Assembly (NCBI GenBank): GCA_025360565.1
Contig: JANYBY010000394.1
Span: 1 to 11,557 of the forward strand
Direction: 5' to 3'
DNA: 11,557 bases
Source: Bacteroidota bacterium
GTDB lineage: Bacteria > Bacteroidota > Bacteroidia > B-17B0 > Aurantibacillaceae
The notes under the pieces were generated by a model, which saw nothing but the letters and a program-made list of their open reading frames with translations, made no database searches and had not been told where the DNA came from. Positions 1-5,726 of this stretch are shown in pieces. A program made the translations under genes and the position numbers. Each line of letters begins with the position of its first letter. Within the stretch, counting starts at the first letter, position 1.

Positions 1-208
1 GGGTACGCAAACTGTATGTCCTACTTGTACTTTTCCTGATACTGTTTGGACAAATACCGGAACAGGAGCGCGGCTTATTTTTAAATTTAAGTTTAATCTT
101 GCCTGAGTACTATCAAACTTAAATTTAAAAATAAGCCGCGCTCCTGTTCCGGTATTTGTCCAAACAGTATCAGGAAAAGTACAAGTAGGACATACAGTTT
201 GCGTACCC
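1..208. repeat. Perfect 94-bp inverted repeat (fold-back) at window edge
   Basis: Bases 1-94 are the exact reverse complement of 115-208, with a 20-base loop at 95-114. I paired the arms base by base near the loop and at the outer ends and found no mismatch. The right arm is coding sequence of the minus-strand lipoprotein gene, so the left arm is an inverted copy of that coding sequence with no visible role of its own. The outer end coincides with base 1. A perfect copy of this kind ending at a sequence edge is typical of a fold-back chimera at a contig end, although a real recent inverted duplication cannot be excluded from the sequence alone. Confidence 0.95.
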
Positions 209-309
209 GTTGTTGTTGGCGTTGGTTCAGGTTCCGGTGCCGGATCTGCTTTTTTCTTACAAGAAACCAAGGCCATTGATATAAAAGTTACGAATATTAA
301 TTTTTTCAT
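1..309 (-). CDS. Putative lipoprotein, 5' part only, 3' part replaced by fold-back sequence
   Basis: An ATG at 309 (minus strand) opens a frame that runs off the window edge with no stop, 103 codons. The N-terminus is a lipoprotein signal: two Lys, a hydrophobic stretch, and a lipobox ALVSC with the lipidated Cys at residue 17. It is followed by three Lys and a Pro/Glu/Thr-rich linker, then a CPTC motif near residue 40. The residues that look native end around 71, with FKFKFDSTQARL encoded up to and into the loop of the inverted repeat. Codons beyond that (bases 94-1) are the antisense copy of the preceding coding sequence and should not be trusted. The linker suggests a protein exported and anchored to a membrane, probably the outer one. 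I do not recognise the domain with confidence. The gene is divergent from dtd, 42 bp away. Confidence 0.7.
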   Translation of the reverse strand, partial: MKKLIFVTFISMALVSCKKKADPAPEPEPTPTTTGTQTVCPTCTFPDTVWTNTGTGARLIFKFKFDSTQARLNLNLKISRAPVPVFVQTVSGKVQVGHTVCVP

Positions 310-336
310 TTTTATTTGTATTACATTTATTTTTTA

Positions 337-369
337 TAAAGATAAATAAAAATGCGGTTAGTTATTCAA
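337..369 (-). promoter_or_regulatory. Possible Bacteroidota-type promoter for the lipoprotein gene
   Basis: On the minus strand TATCTTTA (344-337) matches the -7 element TAnnTTTG except for the last base. A TTG (369-367) lies 22 bases upstream, within the 17-23 spacing described for flavobacterial promoters. Transcription would begin near 330, about 20 bases before the ATG at 309. The -33 part overlaps the start of dtd. Such short motifs also occur by chance in AT-rich DNA. Confidence 0.35.
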
Positions 370-804
370 CGGGTTAAGCAGGCAAGCGTTAAAATTTCTG
401 GCACAATTTATTCCGAAATACAAGGTGGACTTCTCATTTTTGCGGGAATTGAAGAAGAAGATACTATTGAAGATGTAATTTGGCTTGCCTCTAAAGTATT
501 GGCCATGCGTGTGTTTGCTGATGAGGAAGGAAAAATGAATCTTGATATTAAACAAATTAACGGGTCCGTTTTATTAGTAAGTCAGTTTACTTTGCATGCT
601 TCCACCAAAAAAGGAAATCGTCCTTCTTTTATTAAAGCAGCACGTCCCGAAAAAGCAATTCCTTTATACAAAAACCTTATTCACGAATTTGAGAAACTCC
701 TCGAAAAACCTATTAAAACGGGAGAATTTGGAGCAGATATGGAAGTTACATTAGTAAACAATGGGCCTGTTACAATTACAATGGATAGTAAGGTGAGGGA
801 ATAA
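352..804 (+). CDS. dtd: D-aminoacyl-tRNA deacylase
   Basis: This 150-residue protein has the full length of the DTD family. DTD is a cytosolic homodimer that hydrolyses D-amino acids (and glycine mischarged on tRNA-Ala) from tRNA, keeping them out of proteins. The family start MRLVIQRVKQASV is intact. SQFTLHA at residues 77-83 carries the catalytic-site Thr80, and NNGPVT at 136-141 contains the Gly-cisPro pair that one subunit inserts into the active site of the other to reject L-amino acids. GEFGADM at 124-130 is another conserved family block. The ATG at 352 gives the standard N-terminus. The preceding bases are A-rich with no Shine-Dalgarno sequence, as is common in Bacteroidota. It is divergent from the lipoprotein gene, and a 282-bp gap with a structured element separates it from the next gene, so it is probably transcribed alone. 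Confidence 0.97.
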   Translation: MRLVIQRVKQASVKISGTIYSEIQGGLLIFAGIEEEDTIEDVIWLASKVLAMRVFADEEGKMNLDIKQINGSVLLVSQFTLHASTKKGNRPSFIKAARPEKAIPLYKNLIHEFEKLLEKPIKTGEFGADMEVTLVNNGPVTITMDSKVRE

Positions 805-850
805 ATTGTATTGATTCAATTTGAAATTATACTGAGTGATTTTACGAAAT

Positions 851-1002
851 ACGCGCCAGGCCTGCCTGCCGGTAGGCAGGGATGGAGCGCTTGTTTGAGC
901 TCTTTTTGCCACGCCGTTCGGTAAATATCGCGTGGAGGGGCAAAAAAGCGAGTAGCGACAGCCCGGTGCCGCTTACAAGAATTAACGAAGGCGGCAGGCG
1001 CC
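851..1002. other. GC-rich multi-stem element, possible structured RNA or dispersed repeat
   Basis: This block is far more GC-rich than its surroundings and folds into nested stems. An outer stem pairs GCGCC (853-857) with GGCGC (997-1001). Inside lie CCTGCC/GGCAGG (861-866 with 875-880), a long hairpin of TTTTTG (903-908) with CAAAAA (941-946) continued by CCACGC/GCGTGG (909-914 with 930-935), and GCCGCTT/AAGGCGGC (968-974 with 988-995, one G bulged). Stems closed by an outer helix suggest a folded RNA. From memory, similar GC-rich blocks containing GGGATGGAGCG and GCCCGGTGCC recur between genes in Bacteroidota drafts, and some may belong to a described motif such as Flavo-1, but I cannot verify that. 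It fills most of the 282-bp gap between dtd and the OmpA-family gene. The strand is unknown. Confidence 0.5.
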
Positions 1003-1086
1003 CAAATTGAAACTGAGATTAACCTAAACAATTTTAGTAAGACATTTAAAAAATTATTTTTATATTGTGATTCATTAATTGTTAAT

Positions 1087-2982
1087 ATGCGAACTACGCG
1101 CTTGTTTTTATTGCTGATTTGTTTTTGTGTCTCCTCATTGCATTCGCAAGAGACAAAAACATTTTTATTAAGCAAAGCCGAGTTCAAAAAATTTGAGACA
1201 GAAAATACGCTTGTTTCCGAATCCATTAAAAACGCATTTGGCAAGCCCGATAAAGAAAACTCATATAAGTTGGATATTAAACAAGTGGATGCATGGAACA
1301 GCGAAGTGCCCGAGTTTAAATATTTTCCGGCGGGCGTAAGCAGTCAAAGGCCCGCGCTTAATTCAAACATTATTAATTCAAAAACAAATGTTGAAATAAA
1401 TTTACGCATTACAATTAATCCGGGAAGTTCTTTAATTTCCGAGGCGTTAAAGCCATTTATTAATAAAAAACATACGTTTAACCTGCACCTCGCTGTGTTG
1501 GGTGACGAAAGAATTTTGGTGAAGGAAACACGAAATAAAGCTGATTTTTTAAGTTTGATTGACGATCGCGCCTTTGCTGACAAGGCATTTAGAACTTTTT
1601 TCGGCGATCCTAAAAAAATGAATTATTCAATAGCATATGATAAACTCACCGCTTGTTTTATTAAAAATATATTAGAACCCAAGTGTAACGAAAAAATGGA
1701 ACTCCTCGCCTCGCCTGAAAACGTATATGTTGATTTCAATAATAAAATAACCTCCGCTGAATATACTTCTGCATACATTGTATTTGATCTGTTAGTTGCC
1801 CGCGGGCGTTCAAAATTTAATGACGATGTAGAGAAATTTTTATTCAAAAGAAAAGACAGTTCCGAACATCTTAAATTTTATTTTGTTATTCCTAACGATA
1901 ATTTAAGGGCTGAAGAGAAAAAAATAATGGATATTACCGGCAAGATCCTGAATAGCGCCAAAAACCCGGTTAAGGGCTTAACCATTAATATTCGCGATAA
2001 CACAAATAAGATCATCGCGACTCAAAAAACAAATGAAAGCGGTGGTTTTAAATTTGAAAAGTTAAAAGAAGGAAGCAATTACAGCTTTTTTATTGATGCT
2101 GCCGCCACTAACGAAAAAACGCTTTTTATTTCAACCAATAACGATAAAATTATTACGCAATTTGAAAAAACAACTTCGGGTTTTGAATACAAAATATTAG
2201 ATGCAGATCTGTTTACATTATCTGATCTGAAAGAAAGCGACCCTTTAATGGAATTTACAAGTTCTATAAAAGGCCGAATGGTAAAAGTTACCGATAAAAT
2301 AATGCCATTGGTAAAACAAATTGTGGAACTGAAAAATAACGCCAATCAGGTAATACAAACGCAGGAAACGGATAACCAGGGCAATTTTGAATTTCTGGCA
2401 CTGAAACGAAATGAGAATTATTCGATAGAGATGCCTAAGTACACGGCCGAAAAAAACGAAAAAGTTTATATAGCTAATTCAAAAAATGAACTTATTAAAC
2501 AATTTACAAAAAATGAAAATAATAAATTTTCGTTCAAAATTATTCCTGCCGAAATTTTTCAATTAGCAAGCATGAATGAGGTGGACGTTGAACTAACTTT
2601 TAATAAACAAAAAAAACTAAACAAGAACGAAATCATTATTCAGGATTTTGTTTATTACAGTACAAATTCATTTCAGGTCTCGCCCGAATCAAAGTCTACT
2701 TTAGATAAGATCGCAAAAATAGTGGGTGAGAATGCGCTTTATAATCTGGAAATAGTTTCGCATACAGATAGCCGCGGCGAAGATGCCGAAAACCAAAAAC
2801 TTTCCGAAAAAAGAAGCGAGTCGGTGATGAATTATCTTGTTACAAAGAACATTGATCCAAAACGTTTAAAAACGCTGGGCATGGGCGAATCTAAACCGCT
2901 TAATGTTTGTACCGAAGGCATGCCCTGCATTGAGGACGAATACAAAATGAACAGAAGGACCGAGTTTAAATTTTATAAATAA
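1087..2982 (+). CDS. OmpA-family outer membrane/periplasmic protein with two carboxypeptidase-like repeats
   Basis: A 631-residue exported protein. Residues 1-20 form a signal peptide (Arg-containing start, hydrophobic LFLLLICFCVSS, likely cut after LHS before QE). Residues about 21-280 match no family I recognise. Two beta-sandwich repeats of the carboxypeptidase regulatory type follow, at about 282-340 (DITGKI...NESGGFKFEKL) and 392-448 (SIKGRM...DNQGNFEFLAL). The C-terminus, about 520-631, is an OmpA peptidoglycan-binding domain with SHTDSRG, LSEKRSESV, GMGES and NRRTEFKF. The Asp of SHTD and the first Arg of NRRTEF are the usual diaminopimelate contacts. Two Cys (VC and PC before the last motif) fit a disulphide seen in Bacteroidota members. 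The likely role is tethering an outer membrane or surface assembly to the cell wall. No beta-barrel is evident. The ATG at 1087 puts the signal peptide at the N-terminus; no Shine-Dalgarno sequence is visible. Confidence 0.88.
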   Translation: MRTTRLFLLLICFCVSSLHSQETKTFLLSKAEFKKFETENTLVSESIKNAFGKPDKENSYKLDIKQVDAWNSEVPEFKYFPAGVSSQRPALNSNIINSKTNVEINLRITINPGSSLISEALKPFINKKHTFNLHLAVLGDERILVKETRNKADFLSLIDDRAFADKAFRTFFGDPKKMNYSIAYDKLTACFIKNILEPKCNEKMELLASPENVYVDFNNKITSAEYTSAYIVFDLLVARGRSKFNDDVEKFLFKRKDSSEHLKFYFVIPNDNLRAEEKKIMDITGKILNSAKNPVKGLTINIRDNTNKIIATQKTNESGGFKFEKLKEGSNYSFFIDAAATNEKTLFISTNNDKIITQFEKTTSGFEYKILDADLFTLSDLKESDPLMEFTSSIKGRMVKVTDKIMPLVKQIVELKNNANQVIQTQETDNQGNFEFLALKRNENYSIEMPKYTAEKNEKVYIANSKNELIKQFTKNENNKFSFKIIPAEIFQLASMNEVDVELTFNKQKKLNKNEIIIQDFVYYSTNSFQVSPESKSTLDKIAKIVGENALYNLEIVSHTDSRGEDAENQKLSEKRSESVMNYLVTKNIDPKRLKTLGMGESKPLNVCTEGMPCIEDEYKMNRRTEFKFYK

Positions 2983-3013
2983 TTATATTACCTTTATTCT
3001 TTAATATTTTACC

Positions 3014-3550
3014 GTGAAGCCAAAAGTTTTATTAGAAAAAATTCAATTCGATGTTACAATTAAACGTTTGTGCCATCAATTAATTGAAGTTCATGACGAC
3101 TTTAAAAACTCGGCCATTATTGGTTTACAGCCCCGCGGTGTTTTTTTGGCAAATCGAATTAACAAAGAATTACAGATCATTTTAAAAAATAAAAAAATAA
3201 ATTGTGGCGGATTAGATATTACTTTTTACCGTGATGATTTTCGCAAAAAAGAATTAATTCCAAACCGTACAACTATTGATTTTACGATTGAAGATAAAAA
3301 TGTAGTGTTGATAGACGATGTTTTGTTTACAGGGCGAACCATTCGGGCGGGATTAGACGCTATGCTGGCTTTTGGTAGACCTAAAGACGTAGAGTTACTG
3401 GTGTTGGTTGACAGAAGATTTTCGCGTCACGTTCCTATTCAGGCAAAATATACAGGCATGATCATTGATTCTATCGACAGCCAGAATGTGCGTGTAGAAT
3501 GGAAGGAATTGGATGGGAAGGACAGGGTTACTTTGTTGGATAAATCGTAA
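3014..3550 (+). CDS. pyrR: PyrR: pyrimidine operon regulator / uracil phosphoribosyltransferase family
   Basis: A 178-residue type I phosphoribosyltransferase of PyrR type, at full family length. VVLIDDVLFTGRTI at 97-110 is the PRPP-binding motif with its two Asp, GLQPRG at 37-42 is the pyrophosphate loop, and LDITFYRDD at 67-75 is characteristic of PyrR rather than other phosphoribosyltransferases. In Firmicutes PyrR binds leader RNA of pyr genes in response to UMP and has weak uracil phosphoribosyltransferase activity. Whether it regulates RNA in this organism is not shown, and I found no recognisable PyrR RNA-binding loop in the short gaps nearby. The start is GTG; the family N-terminus begins here and no upstream in-frame ATG fits. 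pyrB lies two genes downstream on the same strand, consistent with a pyrimidine role. The 31-bp upstream gap contains TACCTTTA, one base from a -7 element. Confidence 0.94.
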   Translation: MKPKVLLEKIQFDVTIKRLCHQLIEVHDDFKNSAIIGLQPRGVFLANRINKELQIILKNKKINCGGLDITFYRDDFRKKELIPNRTTIDFTIEDKNVVLIDDVLFTGRTIRAGLDAMLAFGRPKDVELLVLVDRRFSRHVPIQAKYTGMIIDSIDSQNVRVEWKELDGKDRVTLLDKS

Positions 3551-3559
3551 AAGTTGCCG

Positions 3560-3582
3560 ATTGATAATTTAGCATTATCAAT
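3560..3582. other. Perfect 9-bp hairpin between pyrR and the DinB-like gene
   Basis: ATTGATAAT (3560-3568) and ATTATCAAT (3574-3582) pair perfectly around the loop TTAGC. It starts 9 bases after the pyrR stop. It is AT-rich and not followed by a clear U-run, so it is a weak candidate terminator. It could instead be an mRNA 3'-end stabiliser or a protein-binding palindrome. Confidence 0.6.
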
Positions 3583-3610
3583 TATAAAATTCAATAAATC
3601 TAAAATTTAC

Positions 3611-4123
3611 ATGAGACCCGCAAAAGATACCTATCCCATTTATTACGAAAACTATATTCCCCTCGTAAAACAAAACAACATTAAAGGAGCCTTACTTGAA
3701 AACGAAAAGGAAACTTTAAATTTTTTTAATTCTATTCCCGAGAACCTTGGCGATTTTGCTTACGAAAAAGGCAAATGGACCATTAAAGAAGTTTTAAATC
3801 ATTTAATTGATACGGAACGCATTTTTTCTTACCGCTCATTGCGTTTTGCACGAAAGGACGCGCAATTACTCCCATCGTATGATCAAGACCCTTATGTAGC
3901 GAATGCTGAGCTGGAAGGCAGAACATTGAAAGATCTGATCCACGAATTTGAAACGGTACGAAAAGCCACTATATCGCTTTTTAATGGCTTTAGCAATGAT
4001 GCGCTTTTACGGATAGGCCTTACGGGCGCAGGCAGAGCCAGTGTTAACGCCATTGGCTTTACCATTTGCGGACATGCTATTCACCATATAAACGTGATAA
4101 AAGAGAGATATTTAAAGAAATAA
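3611..4123 (+). CDS. DinB-like (DinB_2 / YfiT-type) putative metal-dependent protein
   Basis: A 170-residue protein of the DinB/YfiT four-helix fold. The pattern GKWTIKEVLNHLIDTERI at 54-71 and GHAIHHINVIKERYL at 154-168 is typical. His64, His155 and His159 (or His158) are placed as the three metal ligands of this superfamily. Members include thiol-S-transferases and many proteins of unknown substrate, so the reaction here is unknown. It is probably cytosolic, since no signal peptide is visible. I chose ATG 3611 because MRPAKDTYPIYYENYI is the natural family start. A longer frame from TTG at 3554 adds 19 residues that look untranslated and would cover the hairpin at 3560-3582. It sits between pyrR and pyrB with 60-bp gaps on both sides. 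It may be co-transcribed with them, but a functional link to pyrimidine metabolism is not indicated. Confidence 0.85.
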   Translation: MRPAKDTYPIYYENYIPLVKQNNIKGALLENEKETLNFFNSIPENLGDFAYEKGKWTIKEVLNHLIDTERIFSYRSLRFARKDAQLLPSYDQDPYVANAELEGRTLKDLIHEFETVRKATISLFNGFSNDALLRIGLTGAGRASVNAIGFTICGHAIHHINVIKERYLKK

Positions 4124-4146
4124 TTCGGTAATTGGGAAATAAAAGT

Positions 4147-4154
4147 TATCTTTG
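4147..4154 (+). promoter_or_regulatory. -7 promoter element upstream of pyrB
   Basis: TATCTTTG is an exact match to the Bacteroidota -7 consensus TAnnTTTG. It would start transcription near 4160, about 24 bases before the pyrB ATG. No TTG is found 17-23 bases upstream, so the -33 part is missing or weak. The presence of this element suggests pyrB can be transcribed apart from pyrR. Confidence 0.45.
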
Positions 4155-4155
4155 A

Positions 4156-4180
4156 TTTTTGAAATTTAGTATTTCAAAAA
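4156..4180. promoter_or_regulatory. Perfect 10-bp hairpin/palindrome directly before pyrB
   Basis: TTTTTGAAAT (4156-4165) pairs exactly with ATTTCAAAAA (4171-4180) around the loop TTAGT. It begins one base after the -7 element and ends three bases before the pyrB ATG, so it covers both the predicted transcription start and the ribosome-binding zone. It could be an operator, or in a read-through transcript from pyrR a hairpin that limits translation. The role is inferred from position only. Confidence 0.55.
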
Positions 4181-4183
4181 ATA

Positions 4184-5110
4184 ATGAGCCATCTAAGCGT
4201 TAACCATCTCCTCGGAATAAAGTACCTCTCCAAAAACGACATTGAACTTATTTTAAGCACCGCGATAAACTTCAAAGAAGTTATTAATCGCCCAATTAAA
4301 AAAGTCCCGTCTTTACGCGACATTACCATAGCCAATTTATTTTTCGAAAACTCTACCCGAACAAAACTTTCATTTGAATTGGCTCAAAAACGTTTGAGCG
4401 CCGATGTCATTAATTTTTCGGCCTCGGGCTCTTCGGTTAAAAAAGGCGAAACACTTGTTGATACGGTAAATAATATTTTAGCCATGAAAGTGGATATGGT
4501 TGTAATGCGCCATTCAAGCCCCGGTGCGGCAGTGTACCTTTCAAAAAAAGTAAATTCAAAAATAATTAACGCGGGCGATGGTGCACACGAACATCCAACC
4601 CAAGCATTACTCGACGCGTTTTCGATACAAGAAAAGTTAGGAGAAATAAAAGGTAAAAAAATTGCCATCATTGGTGATATACTTCACTCGCGCGTTGCTT
4701 TGTCAAATATTTTTTGCCTTCAAAAATTAGGTGCAAAAGTAAAAGTGTGCGGTCCCCTCACATTAATTCCAAAACACATTGAGTCGCTTGGGGTTGAAGT
4801 GGAGCTAGACCTCCGCAAAGCCCTTGAATGGTGCGATGTAGCCAACATGTTACGCATTCAGTTAGAAAGGCAGGAAATAAAATATTTTCCTTCGTTACGC
4901 GAATACACCATGCTTTACGGATTGAACAAAGAAATTCTGGACAGCCTTTCAAAAGAAATTGTGGTGATGCATCCGGGCCCTATTAACCGCGGGGTTGAGA
5001 TCACCAGTGATGTGGCGGATAGCAAACAATCTATTATTTTAGATCAGGTTGAAAACGGTGTGGCCGTACGAATGGCGGTAATGTTTTTGCTCGCCGGAAG
5101 ACAGGGATAG
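4184..5110 (+). CDS. pyrB: Aspartate carbamoyltransferase, catalytic subunit
   Basis: This 308-residue protein is full length for ATCase. It joins carbamoyl phosphate and L-aspartate to form N-carbamoyl-aspartate, the committed step of de novo pyrimidine synthesis, in the cytosol, working as trimers. The carbamoyl phosphate loop STRT is at 57-60, with Arg109-His110 and HPTQALLD (137-144) completing that site. GDILHSRVALSN at 165-175 and MLRIQLERQ at 222-230 carry Arg170 and Arg224, which bind aspartate, and HPGPINRG at 263-270 is the C-terminal signature. No pyrI regulatory subunit is seen nearby. All expected catalytic residues are present. It is preceded by a -7 promoter element and a hairpin, and lies downstream of pyrR and the DinB-like gene. 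The ATG at 4184 follows an A-rich leader with no Shine-Dalgarno sequence. Confidence 0.97.
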   Translation: MSHLSVNHLLGIKYLSKNDIELILSTAINFKEVINRPIKKVPSLRDITIANLFFENSTRTKLSFELAQKRLSADVINFSASGSSVKKGETLVDTVNNILAMKVDMVVMRHSSPGAAVYLSKKVNSKIINAGDGAHEHPTQALLDAFSIQEKLGEIKGKKIAIIGDILHSRVALSNIFCLQKLGAKVKVCGPLTLIPKHIESLGVEVELDLRKALEWCDVANMLRIQLERQEIKYFPSLREYTMLYGLNKEILDSLSKEIVVMHPGPINRGVEITSDVADSKQSIILDQVENGVAVRMAVMFLLAGRQG

Positions 5111-5114
5111 CACT

Positions 5115-5196
5115 AACCACGGAGACACAAAGAGCACAGAGAAACACAAAGATTATTTTCTCTGTGGAACTTCGTGCTCTTTGTGCCTCCGTGGTT
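5115..5196. repeat. Long inverted repeat of the CCACGGAG-CACAAAG type
   Basis: Bases 5115-5137 pair with 5174-5196 (22 of 23 positions, mismatch at 5125/5186). An inner pairing of CAGAGAAA with TTTCTCTG is also possible. It starts 5 bases after pyrB ends and stops 10 bases before the next ATG. From memory, repeats built on CCACGGAGGCACAAAG are common between genes in Bacteroidota and other environmental genomes; this was not checked. It is not followed by a U-run. It may act as a transcript barrier, or simply be a dispersed palindrome. Confidence 0.85.
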
Positions 5197-5206
5197 TAAA
5201 CGCCAA

Positions 5207-5656
5207 ATGAAAGATCTCAAATCAAAAATACTAATTGAATGCAAGCGTGTGATTGACGAAAAAATAAGTCAATTGAACGCAGCCCTGAACGATGTTACCG
5301 AGTCTTCCAACTCAGAATCTAAAAGCAGCGCCGGCGATAAACACGAAACGTCAAAAGCCCTAATGCATATTGAACAGGAAAAATTAAGCAAACAATTATC
5401 CGAATTAAAAACACAAAAGCAAGAGCTCGAAAAGATCAATTTAAATACCTCAAACAAAAAAATAAGTCCAGGGAGTTATGTTGAAACAAATAATGGGTTA
5501 TTTTTTATTGCGGTGAGTATTGGTAAAATAAAAATAGAAAATAAAGAAATAATTGTAGTTTCGCCACAATCGCCCATTGGCGAAAAATTGATGGCTATTA
5601 CGGGAAATGTTTTTGAATTGAATAATAAAAATTATACTGTTTTGTCAGTTGCCTAA
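5207..5656 (+). CDS. GreA/GreB-like C-terminal domain protein
   Basis: A 149-residue cytosolic protein. Residues 1-80 are charged and probably helical or coiled-coil, with the motif SESKSSAGDKHETSKALMHIE at about 36-56. Residues 86-149 resemble the FKBP-like C-terminal domain of GreA/GreB: VVSPQSPIGEKLM at 117-129 is the equivalent of the Gre SPxSPxGxAL motif. GreA and GreB rescue backtracked RNA polymerase by entering its secondary channel. This protein lacks a recognisable Gre N-terminal acidic tip, so cleavage activity is doubtful. Bacteroidota homologues are often mislabelled 3-oxoacyl-ACP synthase. A frame open from GTG at 5174 would add 11 residues, but those codons lie inside the inverted repeat, so ATG 5207 is the better start. 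It converges with the hydrolase gene at 5727-7061. Confidence 0.8.
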   Translation: MKDLKSKILIECKRVIDEKISQLNAALNDVTESSNSESKSSAGDKHETSKALMHIEQEKLSKQLSELKTQKQELEKINLNTSNKKISPGSYVETNNGLFFIAVSIGKIKIENKEIIVVSPQSPIGEKLMAITGNVFELNNKNYTVLSVA

Positions 5657-5680
5657 CCGCGCACCGTCTTGCACGCTGTT

Positions 5681-5716
5681 ACTGCCAACTGCTACTGCTC
5701 ACTGCCAACTGCCTGC
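5681..5716. repeat. Short ACTGCCAACTGC repeat block between convergent genes
   Basis: ACTGCCAACTGC occurs exactly at 5681-5692 and 5701-5712, with partial copies (TACTGCTC, CTGCC) between and after. It fills half of the 70-bp gap between the stops of the GreA/B-like gene and the minus-strand hydrolase. No intrinsic terminator with a U-run is visible in this gap on either strand. Confidence 0.7.
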
Positions 5717-5726
5717 CCTCTCCCTC

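Noticed and set aside
1..208. Insertion sequence ends or mobile element
   Set aside because: The arms are lipoprotein coding sequence with a 20-base loop; there is no transposase and no target duplication.
816..1244. 142-codon minus-strand ORF
   Set aside because: It overlaps the start of the OmpA-family gene on the other strand and runs through the GC-rich stem element. The CLPAGRPG stretch is a translation of the CCTGCCTGCCGGTAGGCAGG palindrome, a known source of false ORFs.
3554..3610. TTG start extending the DinB-like protein by 19 residues
   Set aside because: The added residues are encoded by the hairpin and AT-rich spacer and do not fit the family start at ATG 3611.
3551..4183. Bacillus-type PyrR attenuator in the pyrR-pyrB gaps
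   Set aside because: No conserved PyrR-binding loop sequence and no terminator with a U-run were found; only simple AT-rich hairpins are present.
5174..5206. Upstream GTG start for the GreA/B-like gene
   Set aside because: The 11 extra codons come from the right arm of the inverted repeat; ATG 5207 gives a natural start.
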